DNA of 34,093 nt from CAZKCK01 sp964552325 (GTDB lineage: Bacteria; Bacteroidota; Bacteroidia; Bacteroidales; TTA-H9): positions 1-34,093 of the forward strand of contig CAZKHA010000022.1 of the NCBI GenBank assembly GCA_964552325.1, written 5' to 3'. The notes under the pieces were generated by a model. The model was given only the letters and a program-made list of their open reading frames with translations, had not been told where the DNA came from and searched no databases. Positions 16,801 through 28,500 of the stretch are shown here, piece after piece. Positions within the stretch are counted from its first letter, which is position 1. The number at the start of each line of letters is the position of its first letter. The position numbers and the translations under genes are program-made.

Positions 16801-16924
16801 CATGATCGAGCAACAGTTTGGTGGTAGCAATCTTACTTTGGGCCTGCGCAAGAGCCGATTGCAGATTAGAAACCTCCTCTTGCAGCCGTGAGATTTGGGC
16901 ATTTAAGATTGAAAAATCAGTCAT
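13862..16924 (-). CDS. Hybrid sensor histidine kinase with five PAS domains and a receiver
   Basis: This 1,020-residue signalling protein has no signal peptide or membrane helix, so it is probably cytoplasmic. A short N-terminal coiled coil (about 5-35) leads to five PAS-type domains, near 35-145, 155-265, 270-385, 392-505 and 512-630. PAS hallmarks recur as LTGYTVNELIGK, SGYTPEELIGLPVS and NDVSQRK/RDVSERR. The HisKA helix has His658 in LSHEFRTPMNGILGF. The ATPase domain has the N-box LLDNALKF (769-776), the G1 box DTGIGI (803-808) and the G2 box GTGLGLAI (833-840). The C-terminal receiver (about 902-1018) keeps the acidic pair E906/D907, the phospho-acceptor D949, T980 and K1002. No HPt or DNA-binding output is attached. 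The ATG at 16924 is preferred to a TTG nine codons upstream. It lies 93 bases after the preceding kinase gene. Confidence 0.95.
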   Translation of the reverse strand: MTDFSILNAQISRLQEEVSNLQSALAQAQSKIATTKLLLDHVEDIVTVHDTNGFVTFETPSIKRELGYTLTGKHPAEFVHPQDIRVLERAFIKALNFGVLNQNVQFRCKTLKGAYLLIESKITNLCNTPELNGLLVVSKNVTQSELNIEALRQTQETLSAILANSGIAYFVLNKSGDFSFLKGDFLEKTGFVEERFLRKNIRLLQDEFPMLLEGSLYALDGKKKSIKARVGELMLEMWFVPVLTSQGKPEGAIGILNDITAFEFQRGTERLYRTLFELSPVGIVLESTDGTILDANHAICKLTGYTVNELIGKHVSIFAGIENQSIVNEHLNRILEGENLILEVESYRKDGSKYFAELTETCITLGNNQKAILSLSNDVSQRKQFENALKEEEIKYRNIFENIQDVFYQTDLGGIITTISPSIQRYSGYTPEELIGLPVSRLYFDANEREKLLSIIKLKGEAVDFEVRLLAKNGRLVHVSVNAHFIYGDNNEIVGVEGSLRDVSERRNALEQIQRLSLAVEQSPVMIMVASLTGVVEYVNTRYITTSGYSAQQIINHSLELIFAISNPVITWESILQEIQDHSVWKGEFISPKTNNGWFWVSASVSEIRNDRGEVLNYLIVLEDITEYKQIIEEIEEARTRAEQSDKLKSTLLANLSHEFRTPMNGILGFAQILHYDAPSDEFRDIADKILLSSDRLMKTLDSIMWLAQIESGIDVYEENANLYERIKPIITNYSERFSLKGLDFRVSCSQHFSIITDFGLVAQVLTELLDNALKFTEQGVVQLTICLVKSAQKTLVEMEVSDTGIGIHSSMHQLVFKEFRQVSEGINREYEGTGLGLAIVKKITERLGGNILLESAIGQGSKFVFTFEAKQLRFPEVSLNLVSTPLLPMEPKKPIKSMPQALIVEDNEINRELMAAFLAGICDVDLAKDGKIALQMATEKHYEVFFMDINLRSSMDGLSLTRILRKMEEYKEVPIIAVTGFTLVGDKERLLNEGCSHYIAKPFERHEFVKFIKSILDID

Positions 16925-17017
16925 GCAACATTCTATTTTTTTTGAAAACAATCATTCCATCAGCACACTTAACAACAACGAAAATTAAGGTAAAAAGTTT
17001 CTCGGAACATCGTGTGT

Positions 17018-19012
17018 TTAGGGCTGGGCAAGCAAAAACCAGAATCTACTTCCTACGCCCAATTGGCTTTCGACACCAATTTTGCCACCCATTGCTTTTA
17101 TTAAATCACTGCTAATTATCAAGCCAAGGCCAGTACCTATTTCTTTAGCAGTACCTTGCTGCTTAACTTTGTATTCTAATTTGAACAGTTTAGCCATATC
17201 ATCAGGCTGAATCCCGACACCAGAATCGATGATGTTCACTTCCAAAAAACCTGGTTGAGCGAAAGTATTAACATTTAAACGGATCTCACCACCCCTAAAA
17301 CTGAATTTGATGGCATTTATCAATAGATTGCGCAATACGGAAGAAAGCATATGCTGGTCGGCCATTACAAAGGTGCCGTAATTAACCTCCGAAACAACAT
17401 GGATGTTTTTTTCTGCCGCAATTGACCGGCACAAACCAATTATTTCGTTAATAACGCTTGAAAGCTCAACGTTTACCATCCTTGTTTCAAATCGTCCAAT
17501 TTGAAGTCTGGCCCAATCAAGCAAGTTTTGCACGAGCTTATAAGCTGTATTTGCAGCCTCATAAACATTCTGGACTTGACGTTTACGATCGGCTTCAGAA
17601 TAGCTATCATAGTCGCTGGTAAGTAATTCGCTAAACCCCAAAATGGCGTTAAAAGGGCTCTTTAGATCATGTGCAATTATTGAAAAAAACTTATCTTTCA
17701 ATGCATTAAGCTCTTTCAAATCTTCTTCGCTTTTTCGTAGAACGTCTTGTGCATGCTTCCGCTCTTGGATGTCGCGAATGGTAATTACAATCTTTTGGGT
17801 CGATCCAAAATTGGCAAAACACACATTAGCTTCTACCCAAAAATCTTGATTTTGGCTATTACGCGCATACCATTCAACCACTTGTGGACCTTCGTTGACA
17901 GCCCTTTCTAATAAACCAAGTGCTTTTTCATGTGTGTAGTCATTTTTTCCTGAACTAAGCTGCCCTAGATCCATCTGGAGCAATTCATCGTGTGAGTAAC
18001 CAAAAAGCTCACAAGCTTTTTGATTTATATCTTGTATAGCACCATTTGGGAAATCGTGAATAAAAACAGCATCATTTATGGAGTTAAAAATGGTTACGAA
18101 ATACTCATAGCTTTTTGTTACTTGAAGGCTCGCTTTCTTAAGTCTATCAATATCTGTTATATACCCTTCTAGGGCAATTAAAACCCCATTTGCATCAAAC
18201 ACCCCACATCCGCGTTCAAACACCCATTTTTCAGAACCATCGGGCAAAACAATGGGATACTCTTCCTCAAAATATTCGTGTTGGGCAAGCACTGTCTGCC
18301 ACTTCGTCCAAAGGTGCGTTTGAAAGTCGGGCCTAATTATATCATTAAAGGCAATGTGTGCATTGTTCAAAAGTTCATTGGGCTGGTAACCTGTAAGTTG
18401 GTAACAGCCATCACTTACCATTTCCATGGTCCAATCTTTATCATTCTTGCAGCGATAGGCCATTCCAGGCAAGTTGCTAAACAAGGTATAAAGCATTCGT
18501 TGACTTTCATTTAGCACATCTTGCTTAGTAAAATCAATTGGATTTGGTAATACTTCAAGCTTATCTGTACCATTAATAGCTAGCTCATTGGCTTGGGCTT
18601 CAAATCGTATGATGAAGTCAGTGTCGTCAATATAATTAATGTATAATTGATTGTAGATTTGGTGCTCAAACGTGAATTGAACAGGATTGGATGAATCGGT
18701 TAGCAGCCAAAACGTGTTGCTTGGTTCGTCAGCAAAGGATTTACTGAAAAAATCAACAAATGCATCAAAATCGAATAGACCCAATGAGGCTGTAAAAGCT
18801 TCAAAGGCTTTGCTTTGATTGACCAAACAAAAGGAATAGTTGTCTTGCTCATAAACTAACCTTCCGATTGCAATTGGGTTTGTTTTTCGATTAATTATCT
18901 TATTATCAATGCTATACATACTAGATAGTATTAAATCCAACAACCGACCATAAAAAATCAAGGCTATCTTGGTAAAAACACCGGCAAGATACAAAAAATT
19001 ACCATGAAGCAT
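17018..19012 (-). CDS. PAS sensor histidine kinase
   Basis: With the ATG at 19012 this is a 664-residue kinase. An ATG at 18919 would shorten it by 31 residues and cannot be excluded, while an upstream TTG at 19120 would lengthen it by 36. Residues 1-160 match no domain I know. A PAS_3-type domain follows (about 175-290; LPGMAYRCKNDKDW, then VSDGCYQLTGY), then a second PAS (about 302-418; AVFIHDFPNGAIQDIN). The HisKA helix carries His448 in IIAHDLKSPFNAILGF. The ATPase domain has the N-box NLLINAIKF (562-570), the G1 box DSGVGI (596-601) and the G2 box GTGLGLII (626-633). Its kinase core closely resembles that of the 7TM kinase (both HDL[KR]-type, with shared NLLxNAIKFSF), so the two are probably paralogues. 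It is the first gene of the leftward cluster, divergent from the giant gene. Confidence 0.92.
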   Translation of the reverse strand: MLHGNFLYLAGVFTKIALIFYGRLLDLILSSMYSIDNKIINRKTNPIAIGRLVYEQDNYSFCLVNQSKAFEAFTASLGLFDFDAFVDFFSKSFADEPSNTFWLLTDSSNPVQFTFEHQIYNQLYINYIDDTDFIIRFEAQANELAINGTDKLEVLPNPIDFTKQDVLNESQRMLYTLFSNLPGMAYRCKNDKDWTMEMVSDGCYQLTGYQPNELLNNAHIAFNDIIRPDFQTHLWTKWQTVLAQHEYFEEEYPIVLPDGSEKWVFERGCGVFDANGVLIALEGYITDIDRLKKASLQVTKSYEYFVTIFNSINDAVFIHDFPNGAIQDINQKACELFGYSHDELLQMDLGQLSSGKNDYTHEKALGLLERAVNEGPQVVEWYARNSQNQDFWVEANVCFANFGSTQKIVITIRDIQERKHAQDVLRKSEEDLKELNALKDKFFSIIAHDLKSPFNAILGFSELLTSDYDSYSEADRKRQVQNVYEAANTAYKLVQNLLDWARLQIGRFETRMVNVELSSVINEIIGLCRSIAAEKNIHVVSEVNYGTFVMADQHMLSSVLRNLLINAIKFSFRGGEIRLNVNTFAQPGFLEVNIIDSGVGIQPDDMAKLFKLEYKVKQQGTAKEIGTGLGLIISSDLIKAMGGKIGVESQLGVGSRFWFLLAQP

Positions 19013-19599
19013 TGCTTTTATATCCGAAATCGAATAGTCCAAAAAATAGATTAACCGTATTATTTTGGGAAAATATTCAAAAACTACCTTTCTAAAACCA
19101 CGACAAAGCAATGACACCAAGAATACAGAAAAAACTCATATACTTGTTATACAACATTTTATAGTCTATTGATCTATTTTCATAGGCACACATACTCAGC
19201 TTAAGCCACCCAAGTTTTTATAGTTTCATGTATTCCAATTTTTGGAGACAAAAAAAATTTGGTCTTTTTTAACAAAAGTACTTGCATGAAAAACGAAGAT
19301 TCATTATCTTTAACCCATCAACTATCAGTCTTCTGGCCTCAATAATTGTTAAAATTTCCAAAAAATACAAAGATTGAATAAGTTACATGTTTGCATTTAA
19401 CACTAATAACCATGTTTTCAATAATATACAGTATAATTCGACGCTTAACTTGGATTCCAAATAATACAACCTTTAGAACGGGCTTCTTGTCTTATATGCA
19501 CACGAATAGGTATATGATGGGCACATTTACTACTGACAAGCCACTCATAAGCCTAATTACTTGTAACGAGCTATTGGATAATTAAACAAGGATCTTAAA
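19013..19599. other. Divergent intergenic region between kinase cluster and giant gene
   Basis: These 587 bases separate the two divergent units. The plus strand holds a promoter candidate at 19282-19312. The minus strand has TACTTTTG (19280-19273), a -7 match for the kinase cluster but without a spaced TTG; the two candidates are directly adjacent, so they could compete. The long leader before the giant gene (about 280 bases) contains a 57-codon ATG frame (19412-19585) without recognisable family. A TTTTTTAACAAAAGT stretch lies near 19265. I see no RNA gene. Confidence 0.5.
19282..19312 (+). promoter_or_regulatory. Candidate promoter of the giant gene
   Basis: TTG (19282-19284), a 20-base spacer and TATCTTTA (19305-19312) fit the Bacteroidota promoter TTG-N19-21-TAnnTTTG with one mismatch, A for the final G. 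It would give a leader of about 280 bases before the giant gene's ATG. Confidence 0.4.
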
Positions 19600-22500
19600 A
19601 TGATGGGAACAAATACTTTACACCGCTGTAATGCTTTTAGTTGGAATAGATCCATCTTATTAGCGCTTATGGTTATAGCCCTTTCACTGGGCATTAAAGG
19701 ACAGGCTACCTATTATTGGATAGGCGGGCAGGGCGAGTGGAGCGACATAACTCACTGGGCTACTACTTCCGGTGGCTCCATAAACCATACAACGCCCCCA
19801 ACAGCCCTTGATAATGTAATCTTTGACCAGAATAGTATTAGCAATGGCGATAGCATCTTCGTATATTTTCAAGCTGCCAACTGTGCTAACTTAACCATGA
19901 ATACAGCTAAAGAAGGCATCTTATACTCAACCAAATCAGTAAACATTTACGGATCATTACAATGGGAACCCAGCATGCAGAACAACTTTGCCGGTGGCTT
20001 GTACTTCTCCTCTACTAATACTGGCAACATTATAAATATGAACAGTGTAGAAATTTCAGGAACTGTTTATTTTGATGGCATTGGCGGGGAATGGACATTA
20101 GCCAGCTCGTTTTATGTTTTCTTTCAGATTTATTTGAACGCTGGAACATTCAAGACCAACAATTATGGTGTACGGGCAATGCATTTCTATTCAACGGTTA
20201 ATGCACCAAGGACCCTTAACCTTGGAAATTCCACGTTTAACCTAAACATGATTTCCCCTGTTGGTGGATATACCTGGGCAATAGAATATAGCAACAGCTT
20301 TACCCTTATAACCGCAGGCAACAGTCATTTAACCTTTACTTCGGGTGGGCTTCAGCGTGTAAAGGCTGGGGATGGGCTATCGTATGATAACATTACATTT
20401 TCGGGCAAAGGCGTGCTACTTTCAAACTATTCCAATTACAAAAATGTGGTATTCGGCGAGTATAAAACCGCCTTTCCGCTTAACAATTATGTAGGTAAGG
20501 TTGGCGAGAGCCCTGTGCTATCGAATAACAATACATTTATAAACGTAACCTTTAAAGATCAAGGGTTTATTTCGGGTAGGCAAAACTTGGTTACCAACAC
20601 CTTAACGTTTATGTGCAATGGCAACCTTATAAACGGATCAAACCTTGTAAACACCCTTTCGCAATACCGTTATTCGCCTTACAATGGAGGCACTACTGCC
20701 AATAGCCTCACACTACAAGCTGATAGCCTTCAGAGTATTACAAATTTTAGCTTGTTTGGCAGTATTCTTTGCGACCATACAATTATAAAATCATCAACCA
20801 CCAGCACTAGCCACGAGGCTATGTTGTTTACGCCCCAACCCTTAACCATAGAGTATGTAAACCTAAATTACATACATGCAACAAATTCATTGGACCCCAG
20901 TGGAATAGGGATTGCTCCTGATACTGCCAAAAACTCACTTACAACTGGCGCCATCAACTGGGTATTTCCTGATAATTACCACGTACCAACTATTGATAGC
21001 ATTCACGCTACCAATGTATCACCCTGCAATCAAAGCGCAAATGGTACATTAATTATATATGCTAGCGGTGGAATGCAAGGCAGTTCGCTTGAGTATTCAT
21101 TAACAGGTACAGCATCTTATTCATGGCAAGCTTCGCCCATTTTTAACAACCTCGCTATTGGCACCTATAACGCACTAATACGAGAAAAAAGAGGTGCAGC
21201 ACCTACTGAAACAATATGCTTCACCAGTTCAGCGGCACCCATATCAATAGTCGGTCCTTCCTTAGTAGGCATAAGCAGTATATCTTCAACCAATGCTTCA
21301 TGTAATAATAGCTGCGATGGAACCATTACCATTAATGCATCGGGTGGCACACCTCCTTATACTTACTGTATCAACTGGAATCCATACACCCAAACCGGCA
21401 CTTTCCAAGCTTCACCCTTATTTACAGGCCTTTGCCCTGGCACATTCAATAATTTTATGGTTAGGGATAGTCAGGGATGCAGCTACACAGGTCCGCAACA
21501 AACCCTAACAATTTTAAACCCTCTGCCATTAACCATATCCTCTCAAACAACAACCAACACTACTTGTTTTAATAGTAATGATGGAACCATACAACTTACT
21601 GCCAATGGAGGAACGGTTCCTTACAGCTTTACGCTTAGCCCAACCAACCAAACCAATGGTACAGGATTGTTTGAAAACTTGCAAGCCGGAACGTATACCG
21701 TTCAACTAAGTGATGCAAATTCTTGCCAGCTAAATTCGCCCTCCTATTTAATTAGCAGTCCTGATAGCATTGTTATTGAAAGCGTTATAAATCAAGACGT
21801 AAGCTGCTACAATTTTAATGACGGAAGCATCCTAGTTACAGCTATTGGAGGCACTGGTACATTAACCTACAATTTAAGCCCGAGCCTACAAACGAACACC
21901 GATGGGATATTTACAAACTTAGCCCCTGACACATATACGGTTATGGTAACTGATGAGAGCAGCTGTCAAGTAAATACTGACATTATTCCTATACTGAACC
22001 CAGCTGCATTAGAATTCTCACAATTAACCACTACGGCTGTTACTTGTACTAATTTTAATAATGGAACTATACTTGCATTTGCACAGGGTGGAACCGGTTC
22101 AATAACGTACAATTTACAGCCTGTTAATGTATCGAACCAATCGGGATCTTTTATCAACATAAGCCCTGGCACTTACCAGGTAGTAGCAAGCGATATTAAT
22201 GGTTGCCAGATAATTAGCTCCGACCTAGTAGTTACAGAGCCTGCGCCCATTTCCATTTTAACAACGCAAGACAGTGTAAGTTGTAATGGTTTAAACAATG
22301 GCTGTGCCTATATTCAAGCTACAGGAGGAACCCCTCCCTACAATTATCAATGGCAAACTCCCAGCATTATTGAGTCGGATACCTTATGTGGGTTAAGCGC
22401 TGGGAATTATCAAATTCTTGTTACTGATGTAAACAGTTGTTTACAAACAGCTTATGTAGAAGTGCTACAACCTGCGCCCCTTTCGATAACCTTTAACACC

Positions 22501-25500
22501 GGTGGATTTGCCAATCCAACTCCACCACCCACCTATGTTTATTATGCACAAGCTGTAGTTTCTGGTGGAACGCCACCTTTTACCCATCATTGGGAATCGG
22601 GTGAAACGAGTGATATGATTTATGGAGTGCCCGAAGGTGTTTACACGGATACGATAATTGACGCAAATGGCTGTATTTTCATCGATTCGGTTTACTTGCA
22701 AGCCTTAGGATGCAATATTCCGGCCTATCAAGATGTAAAATGCTATGGCGAAAGTTCGGGTTGGGCTTTGGCAGAAGGCTTAGGTGGAAATACGCCCTAC
22801 CAATATGCCTGGAGAAAACAAGGAGAAGCTCAAGTTATTGGAATTGAATCATATATTGCCAACTTGGCGCCCGGTTCTTACGATGTAACTGTTACAGATG
22901 CAAACCTTGTTTCGTCTGTATGTTCGGTTAACATAACCGAACCAGAAGTGCTTGAACTCAATTTGGCTATAGTACCACCAACTTGCCCAGGAGGAATTGG
23001 ATTGATAACAAGCGCGGTTACTGGAGGTTATCCGTTTATTTCGCCACCCCACCTGTATAGTTATAATTATTTGTGGAACACATTAGACACCACACCAAAC
23101 ATTATTGCCCTAGCAAACAGTTACAGCCTGATTGTAATTGACAGTCTTGGCTGCATCACTTCATCAAGCATAACGCTTACACAACCTGATACTATAAAAA
23201 TAATACAACTTAATAGCACAAATATAAGTTGTTACAATGCTAATGATGGTACTATTACCTTAGTAGCTATAGGCGGCTCAGGCACACTAACTTATACGCT
23301 TTTACCGGATAACATTAGCAACCAAACGGGTAGTTTTCAAAACTTACTGGCTGGCACTTATTCTGTAATCATTTCTGATGAAAACGATTGTAACCAACTA
23401 TCTCAACCAATAACCATCACCAATCCAAATACAATTTCAATATCATCGTTGCAATCGGGTGATTTAGATTGCCATGATGCAAATAATGGTTTTATACATG
23501 TAAGTGCTTCGGGAGGCACTTTACCACTAAGTTACACGCTGGTTCCCACAGGAACTATTAACACAAGCGGTATATTTAATTCATTGGCCCCAGACACTTA
23601 TGTAGTGCAGATTACGGATGTTAACAATTGCCCACTTGTACAAACTTCACTTATAACGATACAAAACCCCGATACTCTTCAATTGGTATCTCAAGCCATA
23701 ACCCCCATTAGTTGCCACGACCAGAATGATGGAAGTATCAACGTGGTGGCAACTGGAGGCACCGGATTGTTAACCTACACACTTCAACCCATTGGTACAC
23801 AAAATACTACTGGTATATTCAACGCTTTGGCTCCTGGCACCTATTCCATTATGGTTACTGATAGCAAAACCTGCCAAATGCCGGTTGGCCCGTATATATT
23901 TAACAACCCTGATCAGTTAGAAATTACAACTATTAACTTCACGCACCCTTTATGCGATGAAAGCTATGATGGAACCATCAGCATAGACGCCATTGGTGGA
24001 ACTGCCCCGCTATATTACTCCATTGACAATGGAATAAGTTTTTCTACAAACCCCATTTTCAGCCCGCTGCCTGAAGGCTTATACACAATTATAACTAAAG
24101 ACTCGCATGAGTGTCTTGCCTTTTATGCTTCAAATCCCCTAGAATTGGTGGCTCCAGCACCCTTAGCTTTATCTTTAATTACCTCTAATCCAACTTGCAA
24201 TGCTTGTTCTAATGGATCAATAACTTGCATAGCTGCCGGAGGCTCCGCACCCTATGAACATCACTGGAATACAGGACAAAATACAGCGAGCATTAACAAC
24301 CTTGTTGCAGGGATTCTTTATTCTGACACCGTTAAGGACGCCCATGGTTGTGTAAGCATCATAAGCACAAGCCTTAGCCAACCCGCAGAGTTTACAGTAA
24401 CATTTGATTCGGTGGTTGTTAGTTGTTTTGGTGGCAACAATGGTAGCATAATAGCCCACGCCCATGGTGGTACAGCTCCTTACCAGTATTCATGGGTAAA
24501 ATCAGGTTCATCGCAGCCCTTAGGTAACGATTCAACCCTTAACAACCTTACATCAGGAACCTATTTAGTTGAAATAATGGACAGTTTTGGTTATACCCTA
24601 ATAGATTCTGTTGCATTGCCAGAACCATTGCCCATTTCCACATCTTTTACACAAAGCGATTTAGCAATTTGCCCAGAAACTTCTGATGCCTGGATTAAAG
24701 CACACACCAGCGGAGGAAACGGTGGTTATACTTATGTATGGGCCTCCGGCACTGTTAACCCACTTGTACCTGACTCCATTTTCGGGCTCAATGCTGGTAC
24801 TTATCCATTACAAGTAACTGATTCGAAAGGCTGTATAAGTAACTTTGTGGCTCAAATAGATACGCTGCTCAGCCCTATTGCCAATTTCTTGGCAGCGAAT
24901 GAATGCCAAAATACATCAACATGGTTTCAAGATCTCTCAGTGGCAAACAGTTCCGGTATCAACCAATGGAGGTGGTCGTATGGTGATGGTCAAACACTTA
25001 CAGTAAACCAACCTCAAGCACCCAACCATCATCATTTATATAATTTACCCGGTCAATACATTGCAAGCCTGATTGTTGTAAACTCAAACGGTTGTGTTTC
25101 CGACACAAGTTTCCATACCACCATTGTTTACCCAAATCCCCAGGCCGATTTTTCAAACAACACAGTTTGCTTTGAAGATGCTACCCAGTTTATTGATCAG
25201 ACTGATGCACCTAACGCTTTAATAACCAATTGGAACTGGAATTTTGGAGATGGTTTTTCAAGCACACAAAATCCATTGCATACTTTTACAACCCATGGCT
25301 TGCACACCACAACACTGGTAGTAACTGATTTGTTGGGCTGCATTGATAGCATAACTAAAACGGTTAGAGTAGATACACTTCCCGAGCCAAACTTCAGTTT
25401 TGCAGATTCATGCACGGGCACAACGCTTTGGTTTAACGACCTTTCGCAAACTTTTGCCCCAGAACCTACACTTTGGAATTGGAACTTTGGTGATGGATAC

Positions 25501-28500
25501 AATGCCAATATCCAAAACCCATTCCACACATTTGGCAATGCCCTTAGCAATTATACCGTTACACTTACTATTACCAATTCCAATGGTTGTCAAAACGCAA
25601 TAAGTCAGCTGCTTACTACCGGAAATCCTATCAATGGTGATTTCAGCTACACCACCCCTTGCCTTGGCACAGCTACACAGTTTACGGCCACCGCGAATCT
25701 TGATCCTACAGAAATCTTGGATGTGGTATGGAATTTTGGAGATGGTGCGATGGGGTTTGGAATTACTACCAGCCATACGTATGTGGCTTCCGGATCCTAC
25801 CAAGTAAGCATGACCATTACCACTACATCTGGATGCATCCAAACCAAGACACATATTGTTTACATTCTGCCAAATCCTGTTGCCATATTTAGCTTCGAGG
25901 AAGATTGTATGGGCGAAGTAACTAGTTTTACTGATTTATCCTACAGTATCACCGGCATTCCAAATACTTGGGCGTGGAATTTTGGAGATGGTTCTACAAG
26001 CAATCAACAGAACCCAACCCATCTTTTTTCATTGGCAGGCGAATATACAGTTAGCCTACAAGTTACTGATAATAATGGCTGTACAGCCCAAAGCAGTGAA
26101 TTGGTTAGTGCTTACCCACTTCCTACCGCAGGTTTCGAGTTTACCAATGCCTGCCAATCAACCCCGACTGTATTTTCGGATACCTCAAATGGAAATGGCA
26201 GCCTTGTAAACCAGTGGGACTGGAATTTTGGGGACCTTGGCTCGGGGGCGAATAATAGCTCTACACTGCAAAATCCAACCCATACGTATCCAACAGGAGG
26301 TATTTACCTAGCAACTTTATTAATAACTACAAACCATGGTTGCACAAGCCAGATTTCCAAACAAATTGCAGTAAATCAACCGCCAGTATCTAGTTTTACA
26401 GTAACCCAAACTTGTTTTGGCGATACTACTTGGTTTGTTGATTTGTCGATGCCAAGCGTAAGCCCAATCCTTAGCTGGCAATGGGATTTTGGTGACGGAG
26501 GTTCCTCAAACCTTCAAAATCCTTCCCATAAATACGCTGTGGGTGGGCAGTACACAGTTACCTTAGCCGTTACAGATGCAAACGGATGTATTGACACCCA
26601 CAACGGGCTGGCAGTTGTACATGCTTTGCCAACCGCCTTATTCCAATTTAATGAAGCTTGCGAAGGTCAAATGGCTTATTTTACGGATTACTCTAATGGA
26701 GCTGGTTCTACAATCAACACATGGAACTGGAATTTTGGAGACCTGACTTCTGGTGCTGCAAATTATTCCACACTTCAAAACCCTTCACATTTATATCAAA
26801 TTCAAGGAACCTACCAAGTTACCTTACAAGTAACAAATGAAAACGGCTGTTCTAACGCCTCCACACAACCTATCCAAATTATCCCCTCGCCTGTGGCAAA
26901 TTTTGAAGTAAATACAAGCTGCGCAGGCCAGCCAAGCTTTTTCAATAACTTATCCTATTCCACAGGTTCAGTCATTACTTCATGGTATTGGGATTTTGGC
27001 GATGGACAATCTTCAACGCTCCAATACCCTTCGCATAACTACCTTGTTGCAGGAAATTATACGGCAACGCTAACGGTCACCAATAGCAACAACTGTGTTG
27101 CAACAGTTTCAAAACCAGTGAATGTATTGGTAGCCCCAACGGCCGATTTTACCTTTTCTGAACCTAACTGCCAAGGCGACACAACCTATTTTATTAACTT
27201 AAGCTCGTTTGCTGGTGGTAATGGCAATGCCAGTTATGCATGGAATTTTGGTGATGGAGGAAGTTCTTCGTTAGTGAACCCTTCACATTATTATGCCGTT
27301 GCCGGCGATTACGTTGTAAGCCTAACAATAACAACACCAACTAATTGCATAGGAAGTACCCAAAAAATTGTTCATATAGGCTCGTTGCCAATTGTAAGTT
27401 TTACAAATACACCAACCACATGTAAAACATACCAGTTTACCGATCAATCGTATGACCCTGATACAACGATAGCGCTTTGGTATTGGAACTTTGGCGATGC
27501 GGGTAGTGGTTCAGCTAATCAGTCAAATGCACAAAACCCAGTCCATGAATTCAGCACATCTGGCACTTTTGATTCAGAACTTGTGGTAGTTAATGCTTTT
27601 GGATGTTCTTCGGAATACAGTAAGCTAATTGAGGTTACACTACCTGTTGCCGATTTTACAACTAACAACAACACCCCTTGCCCCGGCATTCCGGTTCAAT
27701 TTACCGATGTTTCGAATCCGTTTGGGGCCAACATTGTAAACTGGGCCTGGGATTTTGGCGATGGGACAACCTCCACACAGCAAAACCCAACTCATACCTA
27801 CTCAAATTCCGGGAGTTACATTACAACCCTTTTTATTACTACCAACACAGGCTGTGTTGCAACAAAAACAAAAACCGTTACTATCGGCACTGGGCCAACA
27901 GCTAATTTTACGTTCACACCAGAAACATGTATTGGTTTTGAAACTCAATTTACCGATATTTCGGGCACAACTTATGCGGCACCCATTCAAAACCGCTTAT
28001 GGGATTTTGGGGATGGAAATTTCAGCACTTTGCCAAATCCTGTGCATACTTACACATTAGCAAGCACTTACAATGTAAGCTTAGCTGTTACCGATCTAAA
28101 TGGCTGCACTTCAACAAGCATAAAACCAGTAAAAATATTCAGTCAGCCAATTGCAAATTTCAGCTATTCCATAACAAACTGTAACCAAATTCAATTCAAC
28201 GATTTATCCATATGCATGGATACGCTTGTAACTAGCTGGCTATGGAATTTTGGGGATCAATCTTCTGGATTCCAGAATGTATCGAATTTAAAAAACCCCC
28301 AACACATTTACTATCAAGCTGGTATTTATACCATTACACTCATCAGCTATTCGGCAACTGGATGCAGTGATACTACCTATCAAACACTGGAAATAATTAT
28401 ACCAACCGTTGAATTTGAATCAAGTGTAGCCTGCAATGGCAATAACACATTATTTACTGATCAAACAGTTAGCAATGGCACCCCAATAACAAACTGGTTC

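Noticed and set aside
25197..25854. Long antisense open frames inside the PKD array
   Set aside because: They arise from the repeated codon pattern of the PKD units on the plus strand and resemble no protein family.
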